Below, piece after piece: positions 6,763 to 14,912 of a DNA stretch of 33,689 nt; the first letter of the stretch is position 1; every line of letters begins with the position of its first letter. The notes under the pieces are model-generated. The model did no database searches. It was not told where the DNA came from and saw nothing but the letters and a program-made list of their open reading frames with translations. The stretch is from a virus. Position numbers and translations under genes: made by a program. The DNA lies in IMG/VR virus record IMGVR_UViG_3300042305_001667, positions 1 to 33,689 of that record; one strand, 5' to 3'.

Positions 6763-8205
6763 ATGAGCGTAGTATTTATGAAAACGATGAGCGGTGAGCA
6801 GACCAAACCAGAACCTGTGAAGGCTGAAACTGGAAAACATTTCTCTTTTGATAAGAGCTTCCAAGAAAAGATTGTCCAAGCTTTCTTGATTGATAGAAAT
6901 TGGGCAGGACAGTTTGCAGAAGTTCTTGATGTTAACTTCTTCCAGTTTGCATATCTTAAAAAGATTGCCGACACTTATATGTCTTATAACAAGAAATATA
7001 AGGAATTCCCATCAATGGCTTTACTTGCTCAAATCGTAGCATCCGAGCTAAAGAACCCATCTGATAGCATTCTTCGTTCCCAAATCCATGATTTCCTACT
7101 TCGTGTAGAAGAAAACAAGGATCTTGGTGATCTTGGATATGTCAAGGAGAAATCCCTTGATTGGTGTAAGCGTGCTGGACTTCAGAAGGCTCTTGAAGCC
7201 TCCATTGAGTTCATTGAGACAGAGAAGTATGAGAAGGTTGTAGAAACCATTAAATCGGCTATTAACGCTGGTAATGAGCATTCCCCAGGCTTGGAGCTTA
7301 AGGATGATGTTGATGCCCGTTATAGCGAAACCTTCCGCAGAACTGTCGCTACTGGCATTAAACAACTTGATGAAAAGAAGATCCTTAATGGTGGTCTTGG
7401 TGCCGGTGAACTTGGTGTAATCATTGCTCCTACAGGGGTAGGTAAATCCCACCTACTTACCCACTTTGGAGCACAGGCTCTCCTACAAGGCAAGAATGTA
7501 TTGCATTATACGTTTGAACTAAATGAGAGAGCTGTTGGTATTCGTTATGACAGTCATTTGCTTGATATTGATAGCATTGATTGTTATGAACACAAAGAGA
7601 AGATCAAGAAGTATTACGAAGAGAATGCAGAAACCCTTGGTCGTCTAAAGATTAAATATTATCCAACCGGCACAGCTACAATCAATACCTTACGTTCACA
7701 TATTGATAAGCTTGCTAATGAAGGTTTTAGACCAGACGTATTGGTTATTGATTATGCTGGTATTATGCGTTCAACAGAGAAGTATGAGCTTCTACGTCTT
7801 GAACTAAAGAAGATTTATGAAGAACTTCGTGGCTTTGCTAATGAAGTAGATATTCCGGTATGGACCGCTTCACAGTCAAATAAGGAAGGCGCCAACAAGG
7901 ATTACGTTGACCTTACAAACATGGCAGAAGCTTATGGTCAGGCCCACGTTGCAGACTTTGTTCTCGGTCTTGCCAGAAAGAGCATGAGCAAGAGCACAGG
8001 TTATGGCAATATCTTCATTGCAAAGAACAGAGCCGGTGTAGATGGTGTTCAATTCCAGATACACTTGGATACTGCTCGCTCTAAACTTCGTGTTCTATCC
8101 GAAGAAGAGTTTAACAAGATGAAATCAGATCAGGAAGAACTTGAAGACGGTAATCTTAAAAACTTCTTCCGTGAAAAGATCCGAGACTATCAAAAGAACC
8201 ATTGA
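6763..8205 (+). CDS. Replicative DNA helicase, DnaB/T4 gp41 type
   Basis: This 480-residue RecA-fold ATPase would unwind DNA as a hexamer. An N-terminal helical region (about 30-175) precedes the motor. The motor shows Walker A APTGVGKSH (222-230), a catalytic glutamate in YTFELNE (249-255), Walker B VLVIDYAG (326-333) and a sensor region WTASQSNKEG (about 371-380). AAGAAAGGAAA precedes the ATG. It is followed after 8 nt by the NrdB gene. No separate primase gene is seen in the window. Confidence 0.9.
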   Translation: MSVVFMKTMSGEQTKPEPVKAETGKHFSFDKSFQEKIVQAFLIDRNWAGQFAEVLDVNFFQFAYLKKIADTYMSYNKKYKEFPSMALLAQIVASELKNPSDSILRSQIHDFLLRVEENKDLGDLGYVKEKSLDWCKRAGLQKALEASIEFIETEKYEKVVETIKSAINAGNEHSPGLELKDDVDARYSETFRRTVATGIKQLDEKKILNGGLGAGELGVIIAPTGVGKSHLLTHFGAQALLQGKNVLHYTFELNERAVGIRYDSHLLDIDSIDCYEHKEKIKKYYEENAETLGRLKIKYYPTGTATINTLRSHIDKLANEGFRPDVLVIDYAGIMRSTEKYELLRLELKKIYEELRGFANEVDIPVWTASQSNKEGANKDYVDLTNMAEAYGQAHVADFVLGLARKSMSKSTGYGNIFIAKNRAGVDGVQFQIHLDTARSKLRVLSEEEFNKMKSDQEELEDGNLKNFFREKIRDYQKNH

Positions 8206-8213
8206 GGTGTTAT

Positions 8214-9194
8214 ATGTCCCTAATAGAACGTCGCATCAATTATAAGCCATTTTCATATCCACAAGCTTATGACTATTGGCTCAAGCAACAACAAGCACAT
8301 TGGCTTTCCTCCGAAGTAACTCTTAATCAGGATCTTCTTGATTGGAATATGAACCTTACTCCGTCAGAGAAGTCTATTATTGGTGGCATTCTAAAGGGCT
8401 TTACACAGACTGAAATATTCGTTAATGATTATTGGTCTAATAAGGTAGGTCGTTGGTTCCAGCATCCAGAAGTTGTTATGGCTGCTACAACAATGGCTTC
8501 CTTTGAAACCATCCATACACAAGCCTATTCTCTACTTGATGAAACTCTCGGATTTGCTAACTATGAGGCATTTCTTGCAGAGCCAACCATTAAAGCCAAG
8601 ATTGATCGTCTTGTAGAAACTGGTAATATTGATACAACTGATATGACAATAGAGAAAAAGATGACAATGGCAAAGTCTCTTGCTGTATTCTCTGCATTTA
8701 CAGAAGGCGTTTCTCTTTTCTCTTCATTTGCTGTCCTTTTGCATTTCTCCCGTTATAATAAAATGAAAGGCATGAGCCAGATCGTCACTTGGAGTATTAA
8801 GGATGAAACGCTACATTCGGAGTTTGGTTGTTATTTGTTTAGAACGTTTATTGAAGAAAATCCGGAAATCTGGACCGACGAATTCAAGAAAGAAATCTAC
8901 CAAGCAGCAAGAGATACTGTGGCTTTAGAAGATAACTTTATTGATAAGGTATTTGAGCACGGAGACATTGAAGGTCTTACCAAGGAAGATTTAAAGGATT
9001 TTATCAGACACCGCACAAATATGCAACTTGGTAAACTCGGTTTAAAACAGAATTGGAAGAATGTAGACAAGGAAGCATTGAAGCGTATGGAATGGTTTGA
9101 TGCTATTGGTGCTGGAGTTAGACTTGATGATTTCTTTAGCGTTAAGCCAACTGATTATTCCAAGGGCGTTGTAAATTTTGATGATATGTTTTGA
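8214..9194 (+). CDS. nrdB: Class I ribonucleotide reductase, small (beta) subunit
   Basis: It houses the metal cofactor that starts radical-based reduction of ribonucleotides by NrdA. Metal ligands fit Glu67 (GFTQTE), Glu98 and His101 (FETIH), Glu164 (TEGVSL), Glu198 and His201 (KDETLHSEFG). The radical tyrosine position is kept as Tyr105, four after His101. The first ligand is Glu where E. coli NrdB has Asp84. The tail VNFDDMF is the type that docks on NrdA. An in-frame TTG at 8202 exists, but GAGGTG at 8205-8210 sits ideally before ATG 8214, giving 326 residues. It is just upstream of nrdA. Confidence 0.93.
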   Translation: MSLIERRINYKPFSYPQAYDYWLKQQQAHWLSSEVTLNQDLLDWNMNLTPSEKSIIGGILKGFTQTEIFVNDYWSNKVGRWFQHPEVVMAATTMASFETIHTQAYSLLDETLGFANYEAFLAEPTIKAKIDRLVETGNIDTTDMTIEKKMTMAKSLAVFSAFTEGVSLFSSFAVLLHFSRYNKMKGMSQIVTWSIKDETLHSEFGCYLFRTFIEENPEIWTDEFKKEIYQAARDTVALEDNFIDKVFEHGDIEGLTKEDLKDFIRHRTNMQLGKLGLKQNWKNVDKEALKRMEWFDAIGAGVRLDDFFSVKPTDYSKGVVNFDDMF

Positions 9195-9211
9195 TTAAAC
9201 GAGAATAATAT

Positions 9212-10921
9212 ATGAAGACACTAGAACAATTAAAAGCAGAAGGGGAAGCACCAGAATGGTTAACATCTGATGCATTCCAGACATTACGTGGTGGTTATCT
9301 TTGGAATGATGAAACTCCAAAAGCTATGTATCATCGTGTAGCAGCAGCAGTAGCAAGTTCCCTAAAGAAGCCAGAGCTTGAAACCAAGTTCTTTGATATT
9401 ATGTGGAAAAACTGGCTATGCCCTTCTACTCCAGTTCTATGCAATGCTGGAACAACTCGAGGATTGCCAATCTCTTGTTTCTCTTCATATATGGCTGATG
9501 ATACGTATGAGATCCTTGAAACCTTACAGGAAGTAGCAATGCTATCCAAATATGGTGGTGGAACAGCTATTCACGTTAATGATGTTCGTGCTAAAGGGGC
9601 TCCAATCTCAAAGGGCGGACATTCTGATGGTGTAGTTCCATTCCTTAAAATGGCAGATAGCGTTATTCTTGGTATATCACAGGGTTCTACCCGTCGAGGT
9701 GCTTGTGCTGCTTACATTGATATTGAACATGGTGACTTTGATGAGTTCTTACAGTCCCGCCGACCTACGGGTGACGTTAATAGACAATGCCTTAATCTAC
9801 ATCATGGTGTATGTGTTTCTAATGCGTTTATAGACAAGGTAAAGGCTGGAGATCCAGAGGCACGTAGACGCTGGAAAGAGCTTGTTAAGAGCCGTGTAGA
9901 GACAGGAGAGCCCTATGTTTTCTTTACGGACAATGCTAATGATCAAGCGCCGCCTGTATTAAAAGAAACCGGCATCAAACTAAAAGGTTCAAATCTCTGT
10001 TCTGAAATCTTCCTTCCTACAGATAAGGATCATACATTTGTTTGCTGCCTTTCTTCCCTTAATCTCGCAAGATGGGATGAATGGAAAGATACGGATACAG
10101 TTCAACTCTCTGTATGGTTCCTTGATGGTATAATGGAAGAGTTTATCCAGAAAGCCTCAAAGCTTCGTGGATTTGAAAGAGCATTAAGATTTGCTGTTAA
10201 GTCCCGTGCTCTTGGACTTGGTGTTCTCGGTCTACACTCATACTTCCAAAAGAATATGATTGCATTTGATAGCCTACAAGCTTATCTCCAGAATAAAATC
10301 ATATTCAAGAAGATTAGAGAAGAAGCAGAGTTGGCAACAACAGTTCTTGCGACTGAATATGGAGAGCCAGAGTGGTGTAAGGGTCATGCCAGAAGAAATG
10401 CTACTCTTATGGCTATAGCACCAACTGTATCTAACTCCCTTATTGCTTCTAACGTATCTCAAGGTATTGAGCCATGGATTGCTAATGCATTTGCTCAAAA
10501 GAGCGCAAAGGGAACATTCGTAAGAAGAAATCCAGAGCTTGAGAAGCTTCTTAAGAGCATTGGACAAGATACCGATGAAGTTTGGGGTTCAATCCTTAAG
10601 AATGATGGTTCAGTTCAGCATTTAGAATGTTTAACAGCGGAACAAAAGGAAGTATTCCTTACAGCAAGAGAGTTAAATCAGTTTGCTATTATTAAGTTGG
10701 CGGCTGAAAGACAGAAGTTCATTGATCAAGGACAAAGCATCAATATCTTCTTCCCAGCTAATAGTGATCCAAAGTATATCAATCAGGTTCATTTAGAAGC
10801 TGCTAATAGTGGATTAAAGAGCCTATATTATCTTCGTTCCACATCTGTTCTTAAAGCTGAACAGAATAGCAATGCTGTTTATAAGAGAGAACTAACAGAA
10901 TGCACTTGGTGCGAAGGATGA
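9212..10921 (+). CDS. nrdA: Class I ribonucleotide reductase, large (alpha) subunit
   Basis: This catalytic subunit (569 residues) reduces ribonucleotides to deoxyribonucleotides with NrdB. Active-site features are Cys89 (PISCFSS), the Asn-Cys-Glu set in NLCSEI (261-265) and a Cys in VCCLSSLNLA (about 278-279). A YY pair for radical transfer lies in SLYYLRS near the end. The C-terminal CTWC (564-567) is the swinging redox pair, normally reduced by thioredoxin or glutaredoxin. No such partner gene is seen in the window. The N-terminal ATP-cone is absent, so overall activity may not be shut off by dATP; this is inference. It is followed after 4 nt by the amidase gene. Confidence 0.95.
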   Translation: MKTLEQLKAEGEAPEWLTSDAFQTLRGGYLWNDETPKAMYHRVAAAVASSLKKPELETKFFDIMWKNWLCPSTPVLCNAGTTRGLPISCFSSYMADDTYEILETLQEVAMLSKYGGGTAIHVNDVRAKGAPISKGGHSDGVVPFLKMADSVILGISQGSTRRGACAAYIDIEHGDFDEFLQSRRPTGDVNRQCLNLHHGVCVSNAFIDKVKAGDPEARRRWKELVKSRVETGEPYVFFTDNANDQAPPVLKETGIKLKGSNLCSEIFLPTDKDHTFVCCLSSLNLARWDEWKDTDTVQLSVWFLDGIMEEFIQKASKLRGFERALRFAVKSRALGLGVLGLHSYFQKNMIAFDSLQAYLQNKIIFKKIREEAELATTVLATEYGEPEWCKGHARRNATLMAIAPTVSNSLIASNVSQGIEPWIANAFAQKSAKGTFVRRNPELEKLLKSIGQDTDEVWGSILKNDGSVQHLECLTAEQKEVFLTARELNQFAIIKLAAERQKFIDQGQSINIFFPANSDPKYINQVHLEAANSGLKSLYYLRSTSVLKAEQNSNAVYKRELTECTWCEG

Positions 10922-10925
10922 CCAT

Positions 10926-11612
10926 ATGACAATAAGACTAATAGACTTAAGAGCACAACAAACAAATCCATTTCCCAGAAAAAAGAGTTCTGACGGAAAG
11001 ATTATAAACACATCAAAGGTTGTTAAAGGTAAAACCGTATGCCGTGATCCAAAATCTGTAACCGGTATTGGTATTCATCAAACAGCCTGTGTGTTCGGAC
11101 CATTAAATGATAGAGAGAAGGCTTACAGACGTGCCAGCGGTATTCCAGCCCACGTTACAGCCTTCAGAGATGGTGTATATGTAGCTGCTGCACCGTTAGA
11201 TTGGTTCTTATATCATGGAAATGAGCTTAATGCATTTAGTCTTGGATTAGAGTGCGAAGGACATTATCCAGGGCTATTAGATGACCCAAAAACGCCTATT
11301 AGAGAGGATATCAAGACAACCTGGGGCGGCACACCAACTCCATTAGATGATAAGGCTATAGAGACGTTTAGAGCCGCCCTTAAGTGGCTAGTAGAGAATG
11401 GTAGAGCCGCTGGTATGCCAATAGAATATATCTGGGCACACAGACAATCAAATGGTCAAAAGCCTTCAGATCCTGGTATGGGTATTTGGCAAAAGGTTGT
11501 ATTGGAATATGGTGTTCCAGTTTTAGGATTAAAGACCCAAACAGAGAAATGCTGGCGTGACGGTAAGCCAATCCCAACAAACTGGGATCCAAACGGCGTA
11601 GGCAAATATTGA
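10926..11612 (+). CDS. N-acetylmuramoyl-L-alanine amidase (Amidase_2/PGRP fold)
   Basis: It probably cuts the amide bond between MurNAc and the stem peptide of peptidoglycan. Zinc ligands fit His51 (GIHQTA), His172 (WAHRQS) and Asp182 (KPSDPG). No signal peptide or clear cell-wall-binding repeat is visible in the 228 residues; the last 30 residues (TEKCWRDGKPIPTNWDPNGVG) could form a small accessory module. A holin is not seen beside it. The gene follows nrdA by 4 nt, so it may be co-transcribed with nucleotide genes, unusual for a lysis gene. T7 lysozyme is a related amidase that also regulates RNA polymerase, an alternative role. Its TGA abuts the stop of the convergent exonuclease gene. 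Confidence 0.85.
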   Translation: MTIRLIDLRAQQTNPFPRKKSSDGKIINTSKVVKGKTVCRDPKSVTGIGIHQTACVFGPLNDREKAYRRASGIPAHVTAFRDGVYVAAAPLDWFLYHGNELNAFSLGLECEGHYPGLLDDPKTPIREDIKTTWGGTPTPLDDKAIETFRAALKWLVENGRAAGMPIEYIWAHRQSNGQKPSDPGMGIWQKVVLEYGVPVLGLKTQTEKCWRDGKPIPTNWDPNGVGKY

Positions 11613-12422
11613 TCAACGGAACTCGTAGGTATCTTGTCTTTCCTCAAAGAAGTTAATGAGGGCAGATAGAATACCTGCGAGTTGTTCTGTATCTGCGATA
11701 GCAGAATGCCAATGTTTTGTAGAAACTTGGAAAGCCGTGCCCAAATCTCCAAGACGATTAATAAAGAACTTTTTTGGTCTTAATACACGGAGGAGAGGTT
11801 CAGCGGCTGGATCTCCCTCTTTTTCCATTAGAGCAAGAAGAGGTTGTAGATAGTTCTTTGCAAGAGCTTTTGTATCTACAATTGGCATTGTTGGCATTTT
11901 AGGAAGTTTGTGGCGTTCTAATGCTTTACCAATCTGATACATATCAAATCTTGCATTATGAGCGACTAATATTGGATTACGATCAGCAAAACTGTTAATA
12001 AAGTCTACGAAGCCTTCCATCATTTCAGCTTCTTCCTGATAAGGAACAGTTTCTGTATGATAAGCAGTCATACCAAGTAGGTCTTCTACAGTCTTTTCAT
12101 CTGGATTTGTCCATTTACCACGAGCTTTAAGGTCTTTTTCTCTTTCTATTCTGGAAAGAGTAGCAGCGGTTAGTTTAGCCTTCATATTGAACTCACCAAG
12201 GCGTTCACCTGTATTGGTATCATAAGCTACACCGGCTATTTCTGTTATTTGAGCAAATGGTTTCTTTGGATCCAGAGTTGTAGTCTCTGTATCTATGAAG
12301 ATTAATGTTTTGTTTTTAATCTTATCTACAACTTGGTCAAGGGTTAGTAGGGTCTTTTCTATTTGACCTTCTTCCAAGGCTTCACGGAGGATAAGTTTTA
12401 TGTATGTTTTTAGTAAGTTCAT
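11613..12422 (-). CDS. DEDDh 3'-5' exonuclease with tag-like N-terminal helix
   Basis: This DnaQ-like exonuclease has 269 residues. Catalytic residues are Asp44/Glu46 (FIDTET), Asp160 in AHNARFD (154-160), and His239/Asp244 in HSAIADTEQ. About 36 residues precede the fold, starting MNLLKTYIKLILREALEEGQ. This resembles the tag helix and has two T4-type cleavage sequences, L-R-E before Ala and L-E-E before Gly. The other DEDDh exonuclease in the window (26721-27302) lacks this extension. No clear Shine-Dalgarno is seen. It is divergent from the metallopeptidase gene by 24 bp, which also carries a tag-like start. It could be a proofreading or nucleotide-recycling enzyme, or a packaged nuclease. 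Confidence 0.85.
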   Translation of the reverse strand: MNLLKTYIKLILREALEEGQIEKTLLTLDQVVDKIKNKTLIFIDTETTTLDPKKPFAQITEIAGVAYDTNTGERLGEFNMKAKLTAATLSRIEREKDLKARGKWTNPDEKTVEDLLGMTAYHTETVPYQEEAEMMEGFVDFINSFADRNPILVAHNARFDMYQIGKALERHKLPKMPTMPIVDTKALAKNYLQPLLALMEKEGDPAAEPLLRVLRPKKFFINRLGDLGTAFQVSTKHWHSAIADTEQLAGILSALINFFEERQDTYEFR

Positions 12423-12446
12423 AGAAGTAAGTAGTAATTAAAGATT

Positions 12447-13394
12447 ATGAACGAACAACTTAAAAAACTTCTTGAATACCTTTTGGAAGAGGAATTGGAA
12501 GAACAAGTGGCGATTAGCACGGGTGGAGGAGCTGTGGCTTCAAGTGGTGCTATAGCTGGTGGTAGTGCATCTTCTGCAATGGATCCTGCTAATTTTAGTC
12601 CCCCACCTAAAAACAAATTAAATGAGATTAATCTTGTATATAATGGAGCTGGGTTAAGTTTTTCTGATATATCAAATAATAATATGGATGCTTCGCAAGA
12701 TCAGGGAGATTTAACCGGTGAAAATGATGATACTAAAAATCCATCAAAAAACAGAGTAAAGAAAAGTCTAAAAAGAAAATTTAATTATCGAAAAAGCGAT
12801 AGAGGATATAACCCTGTAGAAGATACTATGTGGAACTATGGGGATAAGCCAATCTATCGTGATGGTAAAGCAGGGACACTTCCAGCAAATAAAGTAAAAT
12901 ATATTGCTTTAGAAGAAGTAGTAAGTTTGGACAAGACTCCAAAGAAAGTAAAAATATATCAAGATAAAGGTCATCCAGTTAGTCAGCAATCACTAAACGT
13001 TCTTATTGATTTCCTTAAATTTTGTAACAGCATTCTAAAGCTTGAAAACATGCCAGATATATATCTTCACATGATAAAGAAGCCAGAAATGACAACTGGC
13101 ATGTATAATCGTGGCGATCACATAATCCATGTTTTGTTTGGCAAACGGCTTTTAGTGGATGTTATGAGAACAATTGCTCATGAACTTACCCATGCCCGTC
13201 AAGAGGAGACAGGATTACTTGATAAGCATTTAGCAAATGTTGATCCTATGAATGAGATGGGTGACATAGACACGATATATGAGAATGAAGCTTATACTCT
13301 TGCAGGCAATATTGTAAAGATATTTTGCCGTAAATATAAGCGTATTCCTAAAGATGAATTGTATGAACTTAATGAAAACAAGCGGTGGTTATGA
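12447..13394 (+). CDS. HExxH zinc metallopeptidase with tag-like N-terminal helix
   Basis: This 315-residue protein has three parts. Residues 1-20 (MNEQLKKLLEYLLEEELEEQ) form an amphipathic helix like the tag, with L-E-E sites. Residues about 22-110 are low complexity: Gly/Ser/Ala, then Asn/Asp, then Lys/Arg. Residues about 150-315 are the peptidase: HELTH (245-249) gives two zinc His and the catalytic Glu246, and ENEA (279-282) offers Glu281 as a third ligand. The specific peptidase family is not identified. The target is unknown; if packaged, it could act in the head or be injected. Its TGA overlaps the PAP2 gene start (ATGA 13391-13394), so the two are translationally coupled. Confidence 0.8.
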   Translation: MNEQLKKLLEYLLEEELEEQVAISTGGGAVASSGAIAGGSASSAMDPANFSPPPKNKLNEINLVYNGAGLSFSDISNNNMDASQDQGDLTGENDDTKNPSKNRVKKSLKRKFNYRKSDRGYNPVEDTMWNYGDKPIYRDGKAGTLPANKVKYIALEEVVSLDKTPKKVKIYQDKGHPVSQQSLNVLIDFLKFCNSILKLENMPDIYLHMIKKPEMTTGMYNRGDHIIHVLFGKRLLVDVMRTIAHELTHARQEETGLLDKHLANVDPMNEMGDIDTIYENEAYTLAGNIVKIFCRKYKRIPKDELYELNENKRWL

Positions 13395-14041
13395 ATTTTT
13401 TAGATAAAGTCACATATGGCAATCTTTCCTTAAGATATAAAGAGATATCTTTACGTAGGGATAAAGTTAGTGAGAAACTAATGAAGTTTGGGTTATATGA
13501 TCGTTTATTTGAAATACCACCACCAGCAAATTCTTCTACAGAAACAGAAAGAGAACTTTTAAAGCTTGTAAATATATTAAAAAATCTATCAGATGTAACC
13601 CTTGAATTTTGCAAACAAGCAGAAAAAGATCATGTTAAATTGTTCATTGAGTATTTGAATCGTCATGGTATTAATGATATAAACAAGGACGATTTGAATA
13701 TTGTTTTGAATGAGCTAGAACCTTTGTTAATCCGTTTAAAAGAACATTATAACCGTCCAAGACCTTATCAATTGGCCAATTATTATGGTTTAGATATATA
13801 CGTTCCTATTGATGCATATATGGCACTTACTCCTGCATATCCAAGTGGTCATTCTTTTGAAGGATATATACTAGGAGAAATATTATCCGCCAAGTATCCA
13901 GAACATGCTGTTGGATTACTTAAACTAGGTAAAAATGTAGGTTTATCAAGAATAGCTACTGGAGTTCATTATCCATCTGATCATGAATTTGGTCGATACT
14001 TGGGCGCCATAATCATAGAAAATGATTTAGTCCAACTATAA
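13391..14041 (+). CDS. PAP2-family phosphatase, soluble
   Basis: The 216 residues carry the complete PAP2/vanadium-haloperoxidase signature: K-x6-RP at 117-125 (KEHYNRPRP), PSGH at 151-154, and SR-x5-H-x3-D at 186-197. His193 would be the phosphate-accepting histidine. There is no signal peptide or membrane helix, so it should be soluble, unlike lipid phosphatases of this family. The frame extends to a GTG at 13385, but ATG 13391 makes the usual 4-bp overlap with the metallopeptidase gene. The substrate cannot be read from the sequence. The coupling suggests a joint role with the metallopeptidase. Confidence 0.85.
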   Translation: MNFLDKVTYGNLSLRYKEISLRRDKVSEKLMKFGLYDRLFEIPPPANSSTETERELLKLVNILKNLSDVTLEFCKQAEKDHVKLFIEYLNRHGINDINKDDLNIVLNELEPLLIRLKEHYNRPRPYQLANYYGLDIYVPIDAYMALTPAYPSGHSFEGYILGEILSAKYPEHAVGLLKLGKNVGLSRIATGVHYPSDHEFGRYLGAIIIENDLVQL

Positions 14042-14097
14042 TATCTTGTGACAAAGTTCACGTATATCACCTCTATTTATTTATATGGGTGTTATAT

Positions 14098-14877
14098 ATG
14101 AGAAAAGTGTTATTGGGTTTTATTTTATTGATAACGTTATTGTTTAGTTGCCACAGCAATGTGGATATCCGGCGGGAAGAGAGAATATCTCCGCTGGAAA
14201 ATGCACTACGAGCAACTGTAGCCTTCGTAGAAACAAGAACAGAGACAGCCGCTGATCAAACCGCACAGGTATATTGCAGCGGCTTTTTTATTTCTGATCG
14301 GGTAATAGCCAGCGCCTTGCATTGCTTTCAACATATGCGGATTGTAAACTTTCATGGTCATATATTGCAAATACCAACTGTATATGATCCAACGGGAGAC
14401 GTGGTTCAATTTGTTAGATATGGCGATATTGATATGTTAACAAGACGTTTTATAAACGACATTGTTAATGAAGCTGAAGTTGTTTACATAGATAGCGAAA
14501 ATGACCTCGCCATTTTAAGATTGACAGAAAATACCGAAGATGCAGAGCACATTATAACTTTAGCTGTAGAACCACCAGATGTAGCTCAAAGAGTTATATT
14601 AGTTGGTCATCCACATGAGTTAGTATGGTCTGTAGTAGACGGTATAGTTTCAAGAAATATTATAGTAAATGGACAATTGATTGTTATTCAAGCTTCTATA
14701 CCTCTTACTGGAGGATATTCTGGTGGTCCCTTGATGTTGCCAGACGGTCGTGCAATAGGATTAGCAAGTTCTTATATAGGAGATATGCATCATTTGTCTC
14801 TGTTTGTCGCTTCACGACTAATTGCTCAAGGACTTTTCATACATGAAATGTCACGAATGAACATAAATAATCATTGA
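14098..14877 (+). CDS. Lipoprotein trypsin-like serine protease
   Basis: The N-terminus MRKVLLGFILLITLLFSC is a lipoprotein signal: basic start, hydrophobic core and Cys18 in a lipobox. The mature protein should be lipid-anchored outside the cytoplasmic membrane. The S1 catalytic triad fits His75 (ASALHCF), Asp136 (SENDLAIL) and Ser208 (GGYSGGPL). Cys60 and Cys76 could form the usual disulphide near the His. Start ATG 14098 has GGGTG 6 nt upstream; the frame extends to a GTG at 14089. A surface protease made during infection could alter the envelope or block superinfection, but this is speculation. Confidence 0.85.
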   Translation: MRKVLLGFILLITLLFSCHSNVDIRREERISPLENALRATVAFVETRTETAADQTAQVYCSGFFISDRVIASALHCFQHMRIVNFHGHILQIPTVYDPTGDVVQFVRYGDIDMLTRRFINDIVNEAEVVYIDSENDLAILRLTENTEDAEHIITLAVEPPDVAQRVILVGHPHELVWSVVDGIVSRNIIVNGQLIVIQASIPLTGGYSGGPLMLPDGRAIGLASSYIGDMHHLSLFVASRLIAQGLFIHEMSRMNINNH

Positions 14878-14897
14878 TATACTATCATAACGTTTGA

Positions 14898-14906
14898 TGG
14901 TATAAT
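14898..14906 (+). promoter_or_regulatory. Perfect extended -10 box, leaderless arrangement
   Basis: TGGTATAAT matches the extended -10 consensus exactly and ends 6 nt before ATG 14913, with no ribosome site between. No good -35 at standard spacing. A 10-bp stem (14878-14887 with 14895-14904) overlaps it and may act as terminator or operator. Confidence 0.4.
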
Positions 14907-14912
14907 CTATTC

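Noticed and set aside
8202-8213. TTG start for NrdB
   Set aside because: GAGGTG lies inside this stretch and fits ATG 8214.
14078-14085. TATTTATA, reverse of the T4 late promoter TATAAATA
   Set aside because: It would point away from any - strand gene nearby; probably chance in AT-rich DNA.
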